33,859 nucleotides of DNA from Bacteroidales bacterium (GTDB lineage Bacteria; Bacteroidota; Bacteroidia; Bacteroidales; UBA7960), in the NCBI GenBank assembly GCA_003567625.1, contig PWZB01000166.1:1-33859 (forward strand), given 5' to 3'. Of the stretch, positions 8,802-18,302 are shown piece by piece; the stretch's first letter is position 1, and every line of letters starts with the position of its first letter. The position numbers and the translations under genes were made by a program. Under the pieces are notes generated by a model, which did no database searches, was not told where the DNA came from, and saw only the letters and a list, made by a program, of their open reading frames with translations.

Positions 8802-10121
8802 GGGTAACGGGTGGTTAGCACTGTATAAAGTATCATATGCTGAGGCAAACCGTTCAATTTCATTACAGAAAACAATATGTTGCAAATCCTCAATCAGGCA
8901 TGTAATATCCTTGCTTGTATTGTTCAGCACAATTATGGTAGTATTATCATCAATAAATCTTTTGAATGATGTACGGTATCCGTTCCATCTGCCGGGGTGG
9001 TGCACTACTTTGCGGTCGAGGAATGTTTGGAGCCGCCAGCCAAGTCCATAACTGACCGTTCTGCTATTATTAAGCCTGGTACGTTCAAATGCCTCACGTA
9101 TAAGATTGTCGGGCAGCAATGAGTTGTTGTAAAGAGCCTGATCCCATTTATAAAGGTCAATAACGGAAGAATAGATGCCTTTATCTCCCATCACACCATC
9201 AATATAATTATGCGGAATGCGGATGTATGAATTTCTGAACCTTCGATAACCATATGCTAAGTTTTCAACGATTCCGGGATTATTGAGATCTTTTACGAAT
9301 GAGTGGTTCATATTGAGAGGCTCAAATATTTTTTCTTCAATGAATCCGGCATAACTTTTTCCCGACACTCTTTCAATAAGCAAAGCCAAAAAAACATAAC
9401 CTGTATTGGAATAATCAAATCTTTGCCCGGGCTGAAAATTAACAGGCAGGGTATATTTAACAAACAGATCGAGAATATCTTCATTGCCAGGTATTCTTTT
9501 GCTCCGCCATCTGTTTTCAATAAGCCACATATAATTTTGCAGCCCCGATGTATGAGTGAGCAAATGTCGTATTGTCATATCAGGGTAAGGGAACTCCGGA
9601 ATATGTTTTATCATCGGGTCATCTAATTCCAACAGCCCCCGTTGTTGCAACAGCAAAACGGCAGCAGCCGCAAAAGTCTTGCCTATGCTGGCAACCTGGA
9701 AAATGGTAGAATCATTTAATGGCGCTTTATTTTCAAAGTCACCATAACCAAATGAACGGTTGTAAAGTATTATACCGTATCGTGCAATCAATACATTACC
9801 ATTAAAGTCATTATTTTCCAATAATCTTGTGATAGTCTCATCATAATATTTTATCTCCTCCCCGAAAACTACCGGAGGCGCACCCACTTCCTGCATAGTG
9901 GAATAACCCCCAACACCTTGTTGGTCAACATTTTTAGTAACATTCAAATTAAATGTACCAAAAAGGATAAAGATAAAAATAAACAACAAATAACGATAAG
10001 AATATACAATACCAAAAAAACATTTATTAAGTATCTTGAAAAAAGACGATTGTATGCCAACAAACGTAAACATAAATTCCTTTCCGAACAACCTCATTGT
10101 TATTATCTTCTTATTATTCAT
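8784..10121 (-). CDS. Membrane-anchored serine hydrolase, class C beta-lactamase/PBP-like
   Basis: The 445-residue protein is a serine-active-site hydrolase of the beta-lactamase/D-alanyl-D-alanine carboxypeptidase (AmpC/EstB-like) family. The three catalytic elements are visible: SxxK as SIGK (S145-K148), YxN as YSN (237-239), and HPG (375-377) in place of KTG. The motif TIRHLLTHTSGL (183-194) is typical. A hydrophobic segment at about 43-57 probably anchors it to the inner membrane or acts as a signal; the N-terminus is unusually long and basic. Its substrate cannot be told: many family members are esterases or peptidases rather than resistance enzymes. The last ten codons (NHPLPVHPVK) lie inside an intergenic repeat, so the natural C-terminus may have been changed by a repeat. 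Confidence 0.9.
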   Translation of the reverse strand: MNNKKIITMRLFGKEFMFTFVGIQSSFFKILNKCFFGIVYSYRYLLFIFIFILFGTFNLNVTKNVDQQGVGGYSTMQEVGAPPVVFGEEIKYYDETITRLLENNDFNGNVLIARYGIILYNRSFGYGDFENKAPLNDSTIFQVASIGKTFAAAAVLLLQQRGLLELDDPMIKHIPEFPYPDMTIRHLLTHTSGLQNYMWLIENRWRSKRIPGNEDILDLFVKYTLPVNFQPGQRFDYSNTGYVFLALLIERVSGKSYAGFIEEKIFEPLNMNHSFVKDLNNPGIVENLAYGYRRFRNSYIRIPHNYIDGVMGDKGIYSSVIDLYKWDQALYNNSLLPDNLIREAFERTRLNNSRTVSYGLGWRLQTFLDRKVVHHPGRWNGYRTSFKRFIDDNTTIIVLNNTSKDITCLIEDLQHIVFCNEIERFASAYDTLYSANHPLPVHPVK

Positions 10122-10563
10122 TTTGCGTGTAAAAATAATAATTATTTTCTATACATATACTATACGCATATTGTATTTTAAAGGTTTAGGGGGATTAGAA
10201 AATTTATCACACAGGGAAGTCCGTTACCGTGCAGGTTTTATATATAAATCCGGGTTTGTCATTACAGTGTCCTGTGTGGTTTAATTTATTTGTTTTGAAT
10301 GTTTTATATCGTTTTTTTGAACCACGCAGACACATATTACACAAAAAACACATAGGGTATTAATTCAATCCATTGGTAAATTAAACTAAAGTTTTTGTCC
10401 TTGCTTTATAATATTTTTGACTGTTCATTTATACAGTATTTGTTTGTGTTATATCGCTCATTATTTGCATTTTACTTTGTTTTATTGTTTAGTGTGATGA
10501 AATTATTTTAATAAGCCTGAACTTCTGAGCTTCAGCATCATTTTTTTATGGTTTTCAGGAGTC
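10122..10563. other. Gene-free 442-bp region
   Basis: I see no gene. The stretch contains a segment at 10319-10360 (AACCACGCAGACACATATTA followed by ACACAAAAAACACATAGG) resembling the AACCACGCAGACACA-type intergenic repeats of Bacteroidota, and otherwise AT-rich sequence between two minus-strand genes. It probably holds the promoter of the serine hydrolase gene, but no convincing TTG/TAnnTTTG pair was found. Confidence 0.45.
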
Positions 10564-11637
10564 TTAGAAAAGATGCCTGAATGGTACCAGCAACCATTCA
10601 AACAACCGCTGCACGACAGGCCTTTTGGTCCAGCTATCAAAATCAAAAATTTCGGATTCTTTTACTGTTTCATTAATATGATTAACTATTTGTCTGACCA
10701 GTGATTTGTGTTGTCCTGCAAGGCATATTTCATGCATATAACGGAACGACCGATAATCAAAGTTTGACGATCCTATTACAAAATACTTTCTGTCCATCAA
10801 AAAGATCTTTGAGTGCAGGTTTTGCGAAAGGAAAAAAAATATTTTTACGTTGTGTTGCGAAAGTTCTCCAAGATATTTTGAAGTAAGAACATCAAGAACC
10901 TGAATATCGGATTTTTTGGGTATAATAACTTTTACAGAAATGCCACGTTCACAGGCATGCATCAAGGCTTTTCTCAAATGTGCTCCCGGCAGAAAATACG
11001 GCGTTTCAATTATTATCTCCTTTGTGGCTTTATTAATCAAATCAAGGTATTTCCTTTGCACAGGTTGATGAATAAGAGAGGGTACATCACGCAATATCTC
11101 CAGTTTATTATGTCGTATGATTTTTGTATATTCTGTCTTATCAAAAAAATATTTTTTATATATCTTGAAATCCCCCCAAAAAACTTCAACGAATTTTTTT
11201 GCAATATCCCCTTTTATCCTGAAAACTGATTCACGCCAATTAAGCGAATAACTGGCAATATTTGCCGAGCCGATATAAACAATTTCCTCGTCCACAATCA
11301 TCAGTTTGCGATGGTTTCTTCTATGACTCTTCGTAAAAGCATCCCAGTTGAGCCTGATCTTTTCAAAAAACCGTAGTTCTGCGCCTTCTTCAACCAATTC
11401 CTGGAAAAAACCATAGGATGATTGTGCACCCCACGAATCAATTAAAAGCTTTACCTTAACTCCTTCCTGGCATTTCTTCAGAAGATTATCCCTGAAACGC
11501 ACACCAAAAGGATCATTACTGAAACGATATATTTCAATAAAAATACTTTCTGTTGCGGCTTTTATATCGTCAAGCATTGCCGTATAAAACAGCAACGGAT
11601 CGGAATACATCTTTATTTGCGGATCATCCTTCTGCAT
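10564..11637 (-). CDS. Phospholipase D-like protein, cardiolipin synthase family
   Basis: The 357-residue protein has two HKD motifs typical of the phospholipase D superfamily: H109-K111-D116 in HRKLMIVD, followed by GSANIAS, and H275-K277-D282 in HSKIFLMD, followed by GSSNFDYRS. The spacing and the IETPYFLPG segment (about 209-217) match cardiolipin synthases of the ClsA/ClsB type, which condense phosphatidylglycerol molecules or exchange head groups. It lacks the two N-terminal transmembrane helices of ClsA, so it is closer in architecture to ClsB. A phospholipase or a different phosphatidyl transferase is possible. It diverges from ptb with 248 bp between the starts. Confidence 0.88.
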   Translation of the reverse strand: MQKDDPQIKMYSDPLLFYTAMLDDIKAATESIFIEIYRFSNDPFGVRFRDNLLKKCQEGVKVKLLIDSWGAQSSYGFFQELVEEGAELRFFEKIRLNWDAFTKSHRRNHRKLMIVDEEIVYIGSANIASYSLNWRESVFRIKGDIAKKFVEVFWGDFKIYKKYFFDKTEYTKIIRHNKLEILRDVPSLIHQPVQRKYLDLINKATKEIIIETPYFLPGAHLRKALMHACERGISVKVIIPKKSDIQVLDVLTSKYLGELSQHNVKIFFFLSQNLHSKIFLMDRKYFVIGSSNFDYRSFRYMHEICLAGQHKSLVRQIVNHINETVKESEIFDFDSWTKRPVVQRLFEWLLVPFRHLF

Positions 11638-11835
11638 TATAATAATTGTTAAAACCTGCTTTTATAAACTCAAAAAGGCAATTGCCGGAGACTAATTTAT
11701 ATCTCAATATGCGTAGCTAATTTATAAATTTTAATTGAATTATAAATTCTTTTTCTTTTACCATCTACATATACCATCAACTTTTTTAAAAAATAATAAA
11801 TCAATAAAATCATAAAATAACACACATATTTTTAC

Positions 11836-11843
11836 TATTTTTG
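11836..11843 (+). promoter_or_regulatory. Possible Bacteroidota -7 promoter element of ptb-buk
   Basis: The octamer TATTTTTG fits TAnnTTTG and lies 43 bp ahead of the ptb start. No well-placed -33 TTG was found. This is a pattern match only. Confidence 0.3.
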
Positions 11844-11885
11844 GCGGGTAAATAAATAATATGACTAAATCCATAACAATAAAAA

Positions 11886-12785
11886 ATGTTGAAGAAGCTA
11901 TCGGATTTACATATTTTGGCAAAAAAGGGTAAAATCAAAAAGCTTGTACTGGCTGCTGGACATGATGCCAATGCTATGGCAGCTGTTATGAACGCTTTCA
12001 GGGCAGGGATAATTGAGCTTATTCTTGTAGGAGATGATAATAAGATCAGGGAGATTGCTTCAGAAAAAAGTTATAATCTTGATGGAATTAAGGTTATTGA
12101 TGAGCCCGACAATGACCTGGCTGCTGCTGTTTCCATTAAAATGGTAAGCGGCAAAGAAGCTGATATTGTTATGAAGGGTAATCTTGGTACAGCCAATCTT
12201 TTGCGTGCAGTTTTAGACAAAGAATGGGGTTTGAGGACAGGCGAGTTATTATCGCATCTTGCAATTTTTGAACTTCCGGCCTACCATAAAATATTAGGGC
12301 TTACCGATGCGGCAATGAATATTGCGCCTGATCTTGAAGGAAAAATATCATTGATTCGCAACTCAGTAGATTGTTTTCGCTCTCTCGGCATCGAACAACC
12401 CAAGGTGGCTGTTTTAAGTGCTGTTGAAACGGTTAATCCAGATATGAAGTCTTCCGTGGAGGCAGCTATACTTACCAAGATGGCTCAACGCAAACAAATT
12501 AAGAATTGTATTGTTGACGGACCTCTGGCTTTTGATAATGCCATAAGCAAAAAAAGCACCGAAATAAAAGGTGTAGACAGTTCCGTGGCCGGTGATACCG
12601 ATATCCTGGTAGGTGATGATATAGACGTATCAAATAGTTTATATAAAGCTTTCATGTATTTTGCCGGGGCGAAATGTGCCGCGGTAATTGTAGGTGCAGC
12701 AGCGCCTATAGTTCTTACTTCGCGAGCCGATAGTGATGAAACAAAGCTGAACAGCATTGCACTGGCTGCAGCTGTTAATCAATAG
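11886..12785 (+). CDS. ptb: Phosphate butyryltransferase (phosphotransbutyrylase)
   Basis: This cytoplasmic enzyme of the Pta/Ptb family converts butyryl-CoA and phosphate to butyryl phosphate and CoA. The 299-residue length suits Ptb rather than the longer Pta. Family features are the KGNLGTANLLRAVLDKEWGLR block (about 97-117), the LTDAAMNIAPDLEGK segment, the VAVLSAVETVNP strand (about 172-183) and the closing IVLTSRADSDETKLNSIALA. It is followed 35 bp later by butyrate kinase, which fixes its role. The ATG at 11886 is the first possible start because a TAA lies in frame at 11880. An earlier ATG at 11861 opens a different 23-codon frame, mentioned in the findings. Related branched-chain acyl-CoA esters could also be substrates. 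Confidence 0.92.
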   Translation: MLKKLSDLHILAKKGKIKKLVLAAGHDANAMAAVMNAFRAGIIELILVGDDNKIREIASEKSYNLDGIKVIDEPDNDLAAAVSIKMVSGKEADIVMKGNLGTANLLRAVLDKEWGLRTGELLSHLAIFELPAYHKILGLTDAAMNIAPDLEGKISLIRNSVDCFRSLGIEQPKVAVLSAVETVNPDMKSSVEAAILTKMAQRKQIKNCIVDGPLAFDNAISKKSTEIKGVDSSVAGDTDILVGDDIDVSNSLYKAFMYFAGAKCAAVIVGAAAPIVLTSRADSDETKLNSIALAAAVNQ

Positions 12786-12820
12786 TTAATGATCTTTAAT
12801 TTTACAGAAAAAGAAATAAT

Positions 12821-13897
12821 ATGGACGATAAATTAATTCTTGCTATTAATCCTGGTTCTACATCAACAAAAATTGCTCTGTTTCAAGGTAATAAAGAGAT
12901 GTTCCTAAAGAACGTCAAACATTCTTCTGAAGAACTTGACAAATTTGCTAAAATTACCGACCAATTTGAATTCCGTAAAAATGTTATTCTATATGAGATA
13001 GAGAATTCGGGTTTTAACATAACCGATATCGGCACAATCGTAGGGCGCGGTGGAATTGTAAAACCCGTAAAATGCGGCGTTTATAGGATCAATAAAGCAC
13101 TGCTCAAAGATTTGAAAAAAGGGGTTTTGGGTGAACATGCCAGTAACCTGGGCGGGCTTATTGCAAATGATATTTCCAGGTCTATCAAGGGATCAAAAGC
13201 TTTTATAGCCGACCCTGTGGTTGTTGATGAGCTGGATGATATTGCGCGTGTTTCCGGTCATCCCAAGCTTGAAAGGGTTTCCATCTTTCATGCTTTGAAT
13301 CAAAAAGCCATGGCGCGACAACATGCAAAATCAATATCCCAAAATTATGAAGATCTGAACCTTATTGTAGTACATCTTGGTGGTGGTATTTCTGTTGGGG
13401 CGCATCGCAGGGGAAGAGTGGTTGATGTGAACCAGGCAATTGACGGTGAAGGGCCTTTTTCTCCTGAACGCAGCGGAACATTACCGGTTGGTGCCTTAGC
13501 CAAATTATGCTTTAGCGGTGAAGTAACCCATGAAGAAGTTAAAAAAATGATCACAGGGCAAGGTGGTTATGTCGCCTACCTAGGCACCAACAATGCTCAT
13601 GAAGTTGAAAAACGCGCCGAGCAAGGTGATAAAAAAGCCAAATTCATACAGGAGGCTTTGGCTTACCAGGTAGCTAAAGAAATAGGAGCCATGTCAACAG
13701 TTCTTAAAGGCGATGTAGATGGTATAATTTTAACCGGTGGGATGGCATACGGGAAAAGCCTGATTGACAGTATTACCGAAAGAGTACGCCATATCTCTTT
13801 CGTGTACGTTTATCCGGGTGAAGATGAAATGCGCGCACTTGCAAAGAATGCATTGATGGCTCTTAAAGGTGAAGTCGAAATTTTTGAATATAAGTGA
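12821..13897 (+). CDS. buk: Butyrate kinase
   Basis: This acetate/butyrate kinase (ASKHA fold) transfers phosphate from butyryl phosphate to ADP, giving butyrate and ATP by substrate-level phosphorylation. The 358-residue protein shows the phosphate-1 motif LAINPGSTSTKIALF (6-20), the GRGG segment near residue 75, VVHLGGGISVGAHRRGRVVD near 183, GEGPFSPERSGTLP, and ILTGGMAYGKSL near 306. All are typical for Buk; AckA proteins are longer. Together with ptb it forms a two-gene fermentation operon; acyl-CoA dehydrogenase and crotonase genes are not in the window. The final codons lead into a 257-bp spacer before the convergent kinase gene. Confidence 0.96.
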   Translation: MDDKLILAINPGSTSTKIALFQGNKEMFLKNVKHSSEELDKFAKITDQFEFRKNVILYEIENSGFNITDIGTIVGRGGIVKPVKCGVYRINKALLKDLKKGVLGEHASNLGGLIANDISRSIKGSKAFIADPVVVDELDDIARVSGHPKLERVSIFHALNQKAMARQHAKSISQNYEDLNLIVVHLGGGISVGAHRRGRVVDVNQAIDGEGPFSPERSGTLPVGALAKLCFSGEVTHEEVKKMITGQGGYVAYLGTNNAHEVEKRAEQGDKKAKFIQEALAYQVAKEIGAMSTVLKGDVDGIILTGGMAYGKSLIDSITERVRHISFVYVYPGEDEMRALAKNALMALKGEVEIFEYK

Positions 13898-14154
13898 AAG
13901 GTATGTGTTTAAGATACGAGCCTGAAGGCGCGTCTCCCGGTTTTTCACCTTATTTTACAAGCCTTACGGTGTGGTCATACTTTCTTCGCTGACGCAGCCT
14001 TGGAAAATAAACTTTTTATATTTCTCCTAAGCAAAAGCCGCATAACAGCGTCAGTATGGTAAAGCACTCAACAGATCAAAAACCCGCCAGCATTAACGTA
14101 TAGATTATCTGCTTGTTAAACAAAACCGGTTCATGCCCCGGCAAAATGTCGTGA

Positions 14155-17100
14155 TCATTTTTTATCTTCATTTAATAACGGCATTCTTATTATAAAAGTT
14201 GATCCTTCGTTGGCTTCTGATTCAAAAGAAATGCTTCCGTTAAAACCTTCTATAATGTTTTTTACCATTGCCAAACCTAATCCAAGGCCACCGGTTTTAG
14301 TAGTAAAATATGGCTTAAAAATTTTATCTTTCTGCGAATCCGGGATTCCGCACCCTTTGTCTTTAATACGAATAACCGCCTCATTCCCTTCTTTGAGGCA
14401 CTCAATGGTTATATACGCTGTTTTGTCCTTTTCGTAAGATTGTATTGCATTTTTGAGAAGATTGTTAAATACACGCAGCATTTGTTTTGGATCGGCATAA
14501 ACAGCCATTTCCCGGTCTTCGATATTGAGAATTATCTTCACTCTTTCAAAATCTTTATACATCTCTAAAACTTCAGGTATAAAGCTGTTTAAGCAAATCC
14601 TGCTATTGTTGTTAGAAGGCAGTTGGGCAAAATCTGAAAATTCGCTGGCTATAAGCGACAGTGAATCAATTTGTTCAACCATATTTTTTGTGAACCCTTC
14701 CAGTCTTTCCTCCCAGTCTTCCACCCTGTCTTTCCATGCTTTGTGCAAATACTGTACACTGAGTTTCATTGGTGTCAGCGGATTTTTAATCTCGTGTGCA
14801 ACCTGTTTAGCCATCTCCCTCCATGCAAACTCTCTTTCATTCTTTGCCAAAAGCTCAGCACTTATTTCAAGTTCATCAATCATCCGGTTATATTCCCTGA
14901 CAAGGTTACCAATCTCATCATTACGGCTCCATTGAATTTTCATATTTGTTCTGCCAAGCTTTATTCGCGATAAGCTCTCACTAATAAGCTTCAAAGGACG
15001 GGTAACATAATTGGAAATGAAAAATGCAACGACAATTGCCATTACCAATAACAAGAGGTAAATGTTCAGAAAGGCAACCAGGAATGTTGAAATTTCATAT
15101 CGCATTTCGCGTTCCCTTGCAAAATAAGGCAGATTAATATATGCAAGCAGTTTGTTATCAAAGTTTTTTAACGGGATATATGCCGAAAGAAACTCAAGCT
15201 TGCCGATATGCTCTTTATGGATATAAAAACTCTTGTTCCTGTCTTTAATTGTACCTAAAGCCACCGGGTTCATAAATGTGGAAACCAGTCCTTCATCATA
15301 TATTCTGGAACGCGATGAGGCTAATAGCTTACCGTCGGGGTCAAACAGATTAATATCGGTAAAAAAAACATTGGATAGTGTAAGCAATTGATCGGAAAGA
15401 TAATATTCGTAATGATAATCAAGATATGGCTCTTCCCCCAGGTTTTGTTCCAGTTCAATCAAAATACTATAAGCTTTTTCGCTGACTATATTTAGGCTTT
15501 TGTTTTCATGTACATTAAGCAAAAACCAAACCGATGCCCACCCAATTACTATTCCTGATAAAATTACAATAAACACCATAGAAAACTGCACTCTGCGTTT
15601 GAAATTCATTTTCAGCTTCATACTGTCTTTCCGGGCATGTATCAATATCCAGAAAACAACAACCATAAGAAAAAACAAAATAAACAAGTATGAAAAGGGT
15701 GCAATGATCTCAAAAAACCCGTCTTTTTCGCGGCTTATTATTATTTGTGTGTCTTCATCTTTCTGATAATTCAAATGATGAAAATCCTCCGTTTCAAAAA
15801 AGGTAAACTCTTCCTCAAAATCTCCATAAGCCGTAGATTTATTATTAAAGAAATAATTGCCCACCCTGTGGGTAAGTTCTCCGAATTTGTAAAAAGCGAA
15901 AGAATAATTGATAAGCTCCCTTTTAATATCCACCGATTCGTCCAAAAGCAGTTCGGGAAAGCCCATATCCCGGGGTATATATTTAGAGTCAAATTCTACA
16001 TAGATGAAGTAATCCGGTCTCTTTTCAGGATATTTATGCAGGTGATCATTATCAAAAAATATGGGCAACCTTGCTATATAGCTATCACGCCCGGTGTTAT
16101 TTTCAAGATAATACAAATATTGGGAATCTGTTGATTTTCCAAAAGATCCGATATAATCATCAAAGAAATATTCGCATTCAACCTCAATATTTTCAGGTTT
16201 AATTAAAAGTAAATCATCAGGATGGCATATCGTTACCTGCATATCGTATTTAAGCCAATAATCATGGAAATAATTGGTTTTTAAATAGTTATAAACTTCC
16301 TGCTCGTCGTAGGGGTCGTAATAAATAATTTGCCTAAGATCTATGTCTGAAAGTAAATCATTTTCGTTTTCCAAAAACAAGTATTCGGCAACAGGGTCAT
16401 GATCGGACGATAATTTCAAAGCAAGAGTTTTTCTTTCATCACGCTCTTTGATTTCATTAAAACCATAAAGAGCTGTTGTGGAAATCACGGAAAAAACAAA
16501 CATATAAACCAGTAAATGGCTGAACTTTATCCGGTTACCTTCTGTAGTTTTTTCATTGATTATCAAAATGGTTAATAATATTACAAAAACTGCCAATAAC
16601 AACAAGTATTCAAAACCCGCAATCACGGTTACTGCCAGCAAAACAAGAAATGATGTTAAAACTGCCGTGTACATGTATTGCACAGGTTTTATTACTGCTT
16701 TAATGTACCATAAAATTGTTCTTGCAAAAAAGTAAAAAGCAAATAAAATAAGACCAATAATTACGAAGCCAATTATTGAATAATAATCAAGACTAAAAAC
16801 AAAATTCACATTAAGATTTAATTTCGAATTGATTACCAGTCCTTTTACAAGCTCATAAATGCCATATCCGGATAATCCTATCAATGCGGCACCCGTAAAA
16901 CATATTGAAATCTTTTTCCAATCAGAGACTACCGGCTTGAATTCAATATTCTGCAGTTTCTGGTTTATAACCCATGTTATCCAAAATATCAGTATTACAT
17001 TCAGAAACAGATCACCAAGTGATGGTAAATAGTAAGAAGTAGCATAAAGCGAAGGTGAAAACAACTCACTTTCGGCCAAAGAAGATGCAATCCCGTAAAA

Positions 17101-17904
17101 AAAGAATATGGTCCGTGCAATTATCACCAAAAGAGCAAAAATTAACACAGCACCAAAAACATTTCTTCTTTCGTTGTAAAAACAATCAAAAACTATCCTG
17201 TATATGCCCCAAAAAATAAAAAAAAGGGATAACATTGCAAAAGCAATTGAAGAATAATAGAGTGGTTTTGATCTATATATAACAGTTGTTTTTTCGCCCG
17301 GACAGAAATAGAACAAAACATTTTCCTGATCTTTATCAAGGACTTTGTAATTTGTTTCGGCTAAAGAGGGTAAAACAGGTTCGGGCATCATTTCATATCC
17401 TGTATGATATGTGTTTCTTAAAAACCTGTTTTGATAATTGTAATTTCGTTTCAAAAGCATGAACGCCCAAAAGTCATAGTCTTCCCGGGGTTTTTTTATG
17501 TAATAGTACCACCCGTTTTGCAACTCAAGCAGCCCTTCATTTTCCAAAAGACCTGTAAGTTCATAAAAGGAAAGGCTGTTATCTGACCAAAAAACCGCAT
17601 GATCATATTTGCTAACGATGAAAACAAAACCATATTTATCATGTTTTTTGGCAAAATGCTCAATGACTTCTGAATTTTTATGAATGTTTTTTTCCGTATT
17701 TTCAAACTTGTCAATAAGAAATAAAAGTTCATTAATGGCTGTCTGCCGGTTATTAAGAAAAGCTTCGTTAAATTCAGATACCTTTTGTTCAAGATCAGCT
17801 TCTGTTTTTTTTTCATTATATATCCATTCGGAAATAAAAACAAAAGCAACCCCGGCAAGCAGTAATATAAACGGATAAATATTTTTTACTGGAATTTTTA
17901 ACAT
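14155..17904 (-). CDS. Very large multi-pass sensor histidine kinase (NtrY-like)
   Basis: The 1249-residue protein ends in a complete transmitter: HAMP region after a membrane helix (SNYVTRPLKLISESL), H-box AHEIKNPLTPMK with the phospho-acceptor His at 1037, N-box FNNLLKNAIQSY, G1 DKGCGIPDSQKDKIF, and the GGLGLGLAMVKNI box. The extended PLTPMKLS after the H-box is typical of NtrY-type kinases. The N-terminal part is unusual: one helix at 7-25, a 190-residue outside domain, about seven helices between 220 and 485, a second outside domain of about 250 residues rich in Asp and Tyr, two helices near 740-800, a third outside domain, and a last helix near 935-960. No response regulator is adjacent. 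The ligand is unknown. Confidence 0.9.
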   Translation of the reverse strand: MLKIPVKNIYPFILLLAGVAFVFISEWIYNEKKTEADLEQKVSEFNEAFLNNRQTAINELLFLIDKFENTEKNIHKNSEVIEHFAKKHDKYGFVFIVSKYDHAVFWSDNSLSFYELTGLLENEGLLELQNGWYYYIKKPREDYDFWAFMLLKRNYNYQNRFLRNTYHTGYEMMPEPVLPSLAETNYKVLDKDQENVLFYFCPGEKTTVIYRSKPLYYSSIAFAMLSLFFIFWGIYRIVFDCFYNERRNVFGAVLIFALLVIIARTIFFFYGIASSLAESELFSPSLYATSYYLPSLGDLFLNVILIFWITWVINQKLQNIEFKPVVSDWKKISICFTGAALIGLSGYGIYELVKGLVINSKLNLNVNFVFSLDYYSIIGFVIIGLILFAFYFFARTILWYIKAVIKPVQYMYTAVLTSFLVLLAVTVIAGFEYLLLLAVFVILLTILIINEKTTEGNRIKFSHLLVYMFVFSVISTTALYGFNEIKERDERKTLALKLSSDHDPVAEYLFLENENDLLSDIDLRQIIYYDPYDEQEVYNYLKTNYFHDYWLKYDMQVTICHPDDLLLIKPENIEVECEYFFDDYIGSFGKSTDSQYLYYLENNTGRDSYIARLPIFFDNDHLHKYPEKRPDYFIYVEFDSKYIPRDMGFPELLLDESVDIKRELINYSFAFYKFGELTHRVGNYFFNNKSTAYGDFEEEFTFFETEDFHHLNYQKDEDTQIIISREKDGFFEIIAPFSYLFILFFLMVVVFWILIHARKDSMKLKMNFKRRVQFSMVFIVILSGIVIGWASVWFLLNVHENKSLNIVSEKAYSILIELEQNLGEEPYLDYHYEYYLSDQLLTLSNVFFTDINLFDPDGKLLASSRSRIYDEGLVSTFMNPVALGTIKDRNKSFYIHKEHIGKLEFLSAYIPLKNFDNKLLAYINLPYFAREREMRYEISTFLVAFLNIYLLLLVMAIVVAFFISNYVTRPLKLISESLSRIKLGRTNMKIQWSRNDEIGNLVREYNRMIDELEISAELLAKNEREFAWREMAKQVAHEIKNPLTPMKLSVQYLHKAWKDRVEDWEERLEGFTKNMVEQIDSLSLIASEFSDFAQLPSNNNSRICLNSFIPEVLEMYKDFERVKIILNIEDREMAVYADPKQMLRVFNNLLKNAIQSYEKDKTAYITIECLKEGNEAVIRIKDKGCGIPDSQKDKIFKPYFTTKTGGLGLGLAMVKNIIEGFNGSISFESEANEGSTFIIRMPLLNEDKK

Positions 17905-18302
17905 GGTACATATTTTGATAAAATTACCAAATGAAATTATTATACAAATATATTTTCATGAATATTAATTTTTCTGTGGATTTTTTTTATTTAAATTCAT
18001 CAGGAATATTACAAATCACTAACGTACGGCAAATTTTATTCCAATTCATTATACAAAACTCAAAATGTTATTAAATAGTACCTAAGATTCCAAAACACAC
18101 AACATTCACCCCGTTGAATTTTAAAAGAAGAATCAGCACAAAATAGCTACAGTGACAACCCGTTACCCGTCACCAATATTAAAATTGTTAATGAATTTGA
18201 GGAGCTTAATAATCACGTTATTTATATTTTATTATTTTCAGATTCGTGAAAATTTACCACTATATTGACAGGCCCTTCATAACATACATTTCTATTTACA
18301 GT
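17905..18302. other. Gene-free 398-bp region with dispersed repeat strings
   Basis: No gene is visible. At 18105-18115 the string TTCACCCCGTT and at 18158-18174 the string ACCCGTTACCCGTCACC match repeats at the end of the serine hydrolase gene (8686-8812). The part next to 17904 probably holds the promoter of the sensor kinase. Confidence 0.5.

Noticed and set aside
13976..14075. Inverted repeat CTGACGC/GCGTCAG after buk
   Set aside because: Only seven bases match and the loop is long; this is expected by chance.
15745..16134. 129-codon plus-strand frame inside the sensor kinase gene
   Set aside because: It is antisense to an intact gene, with basic low-complexity content and no family pattern.
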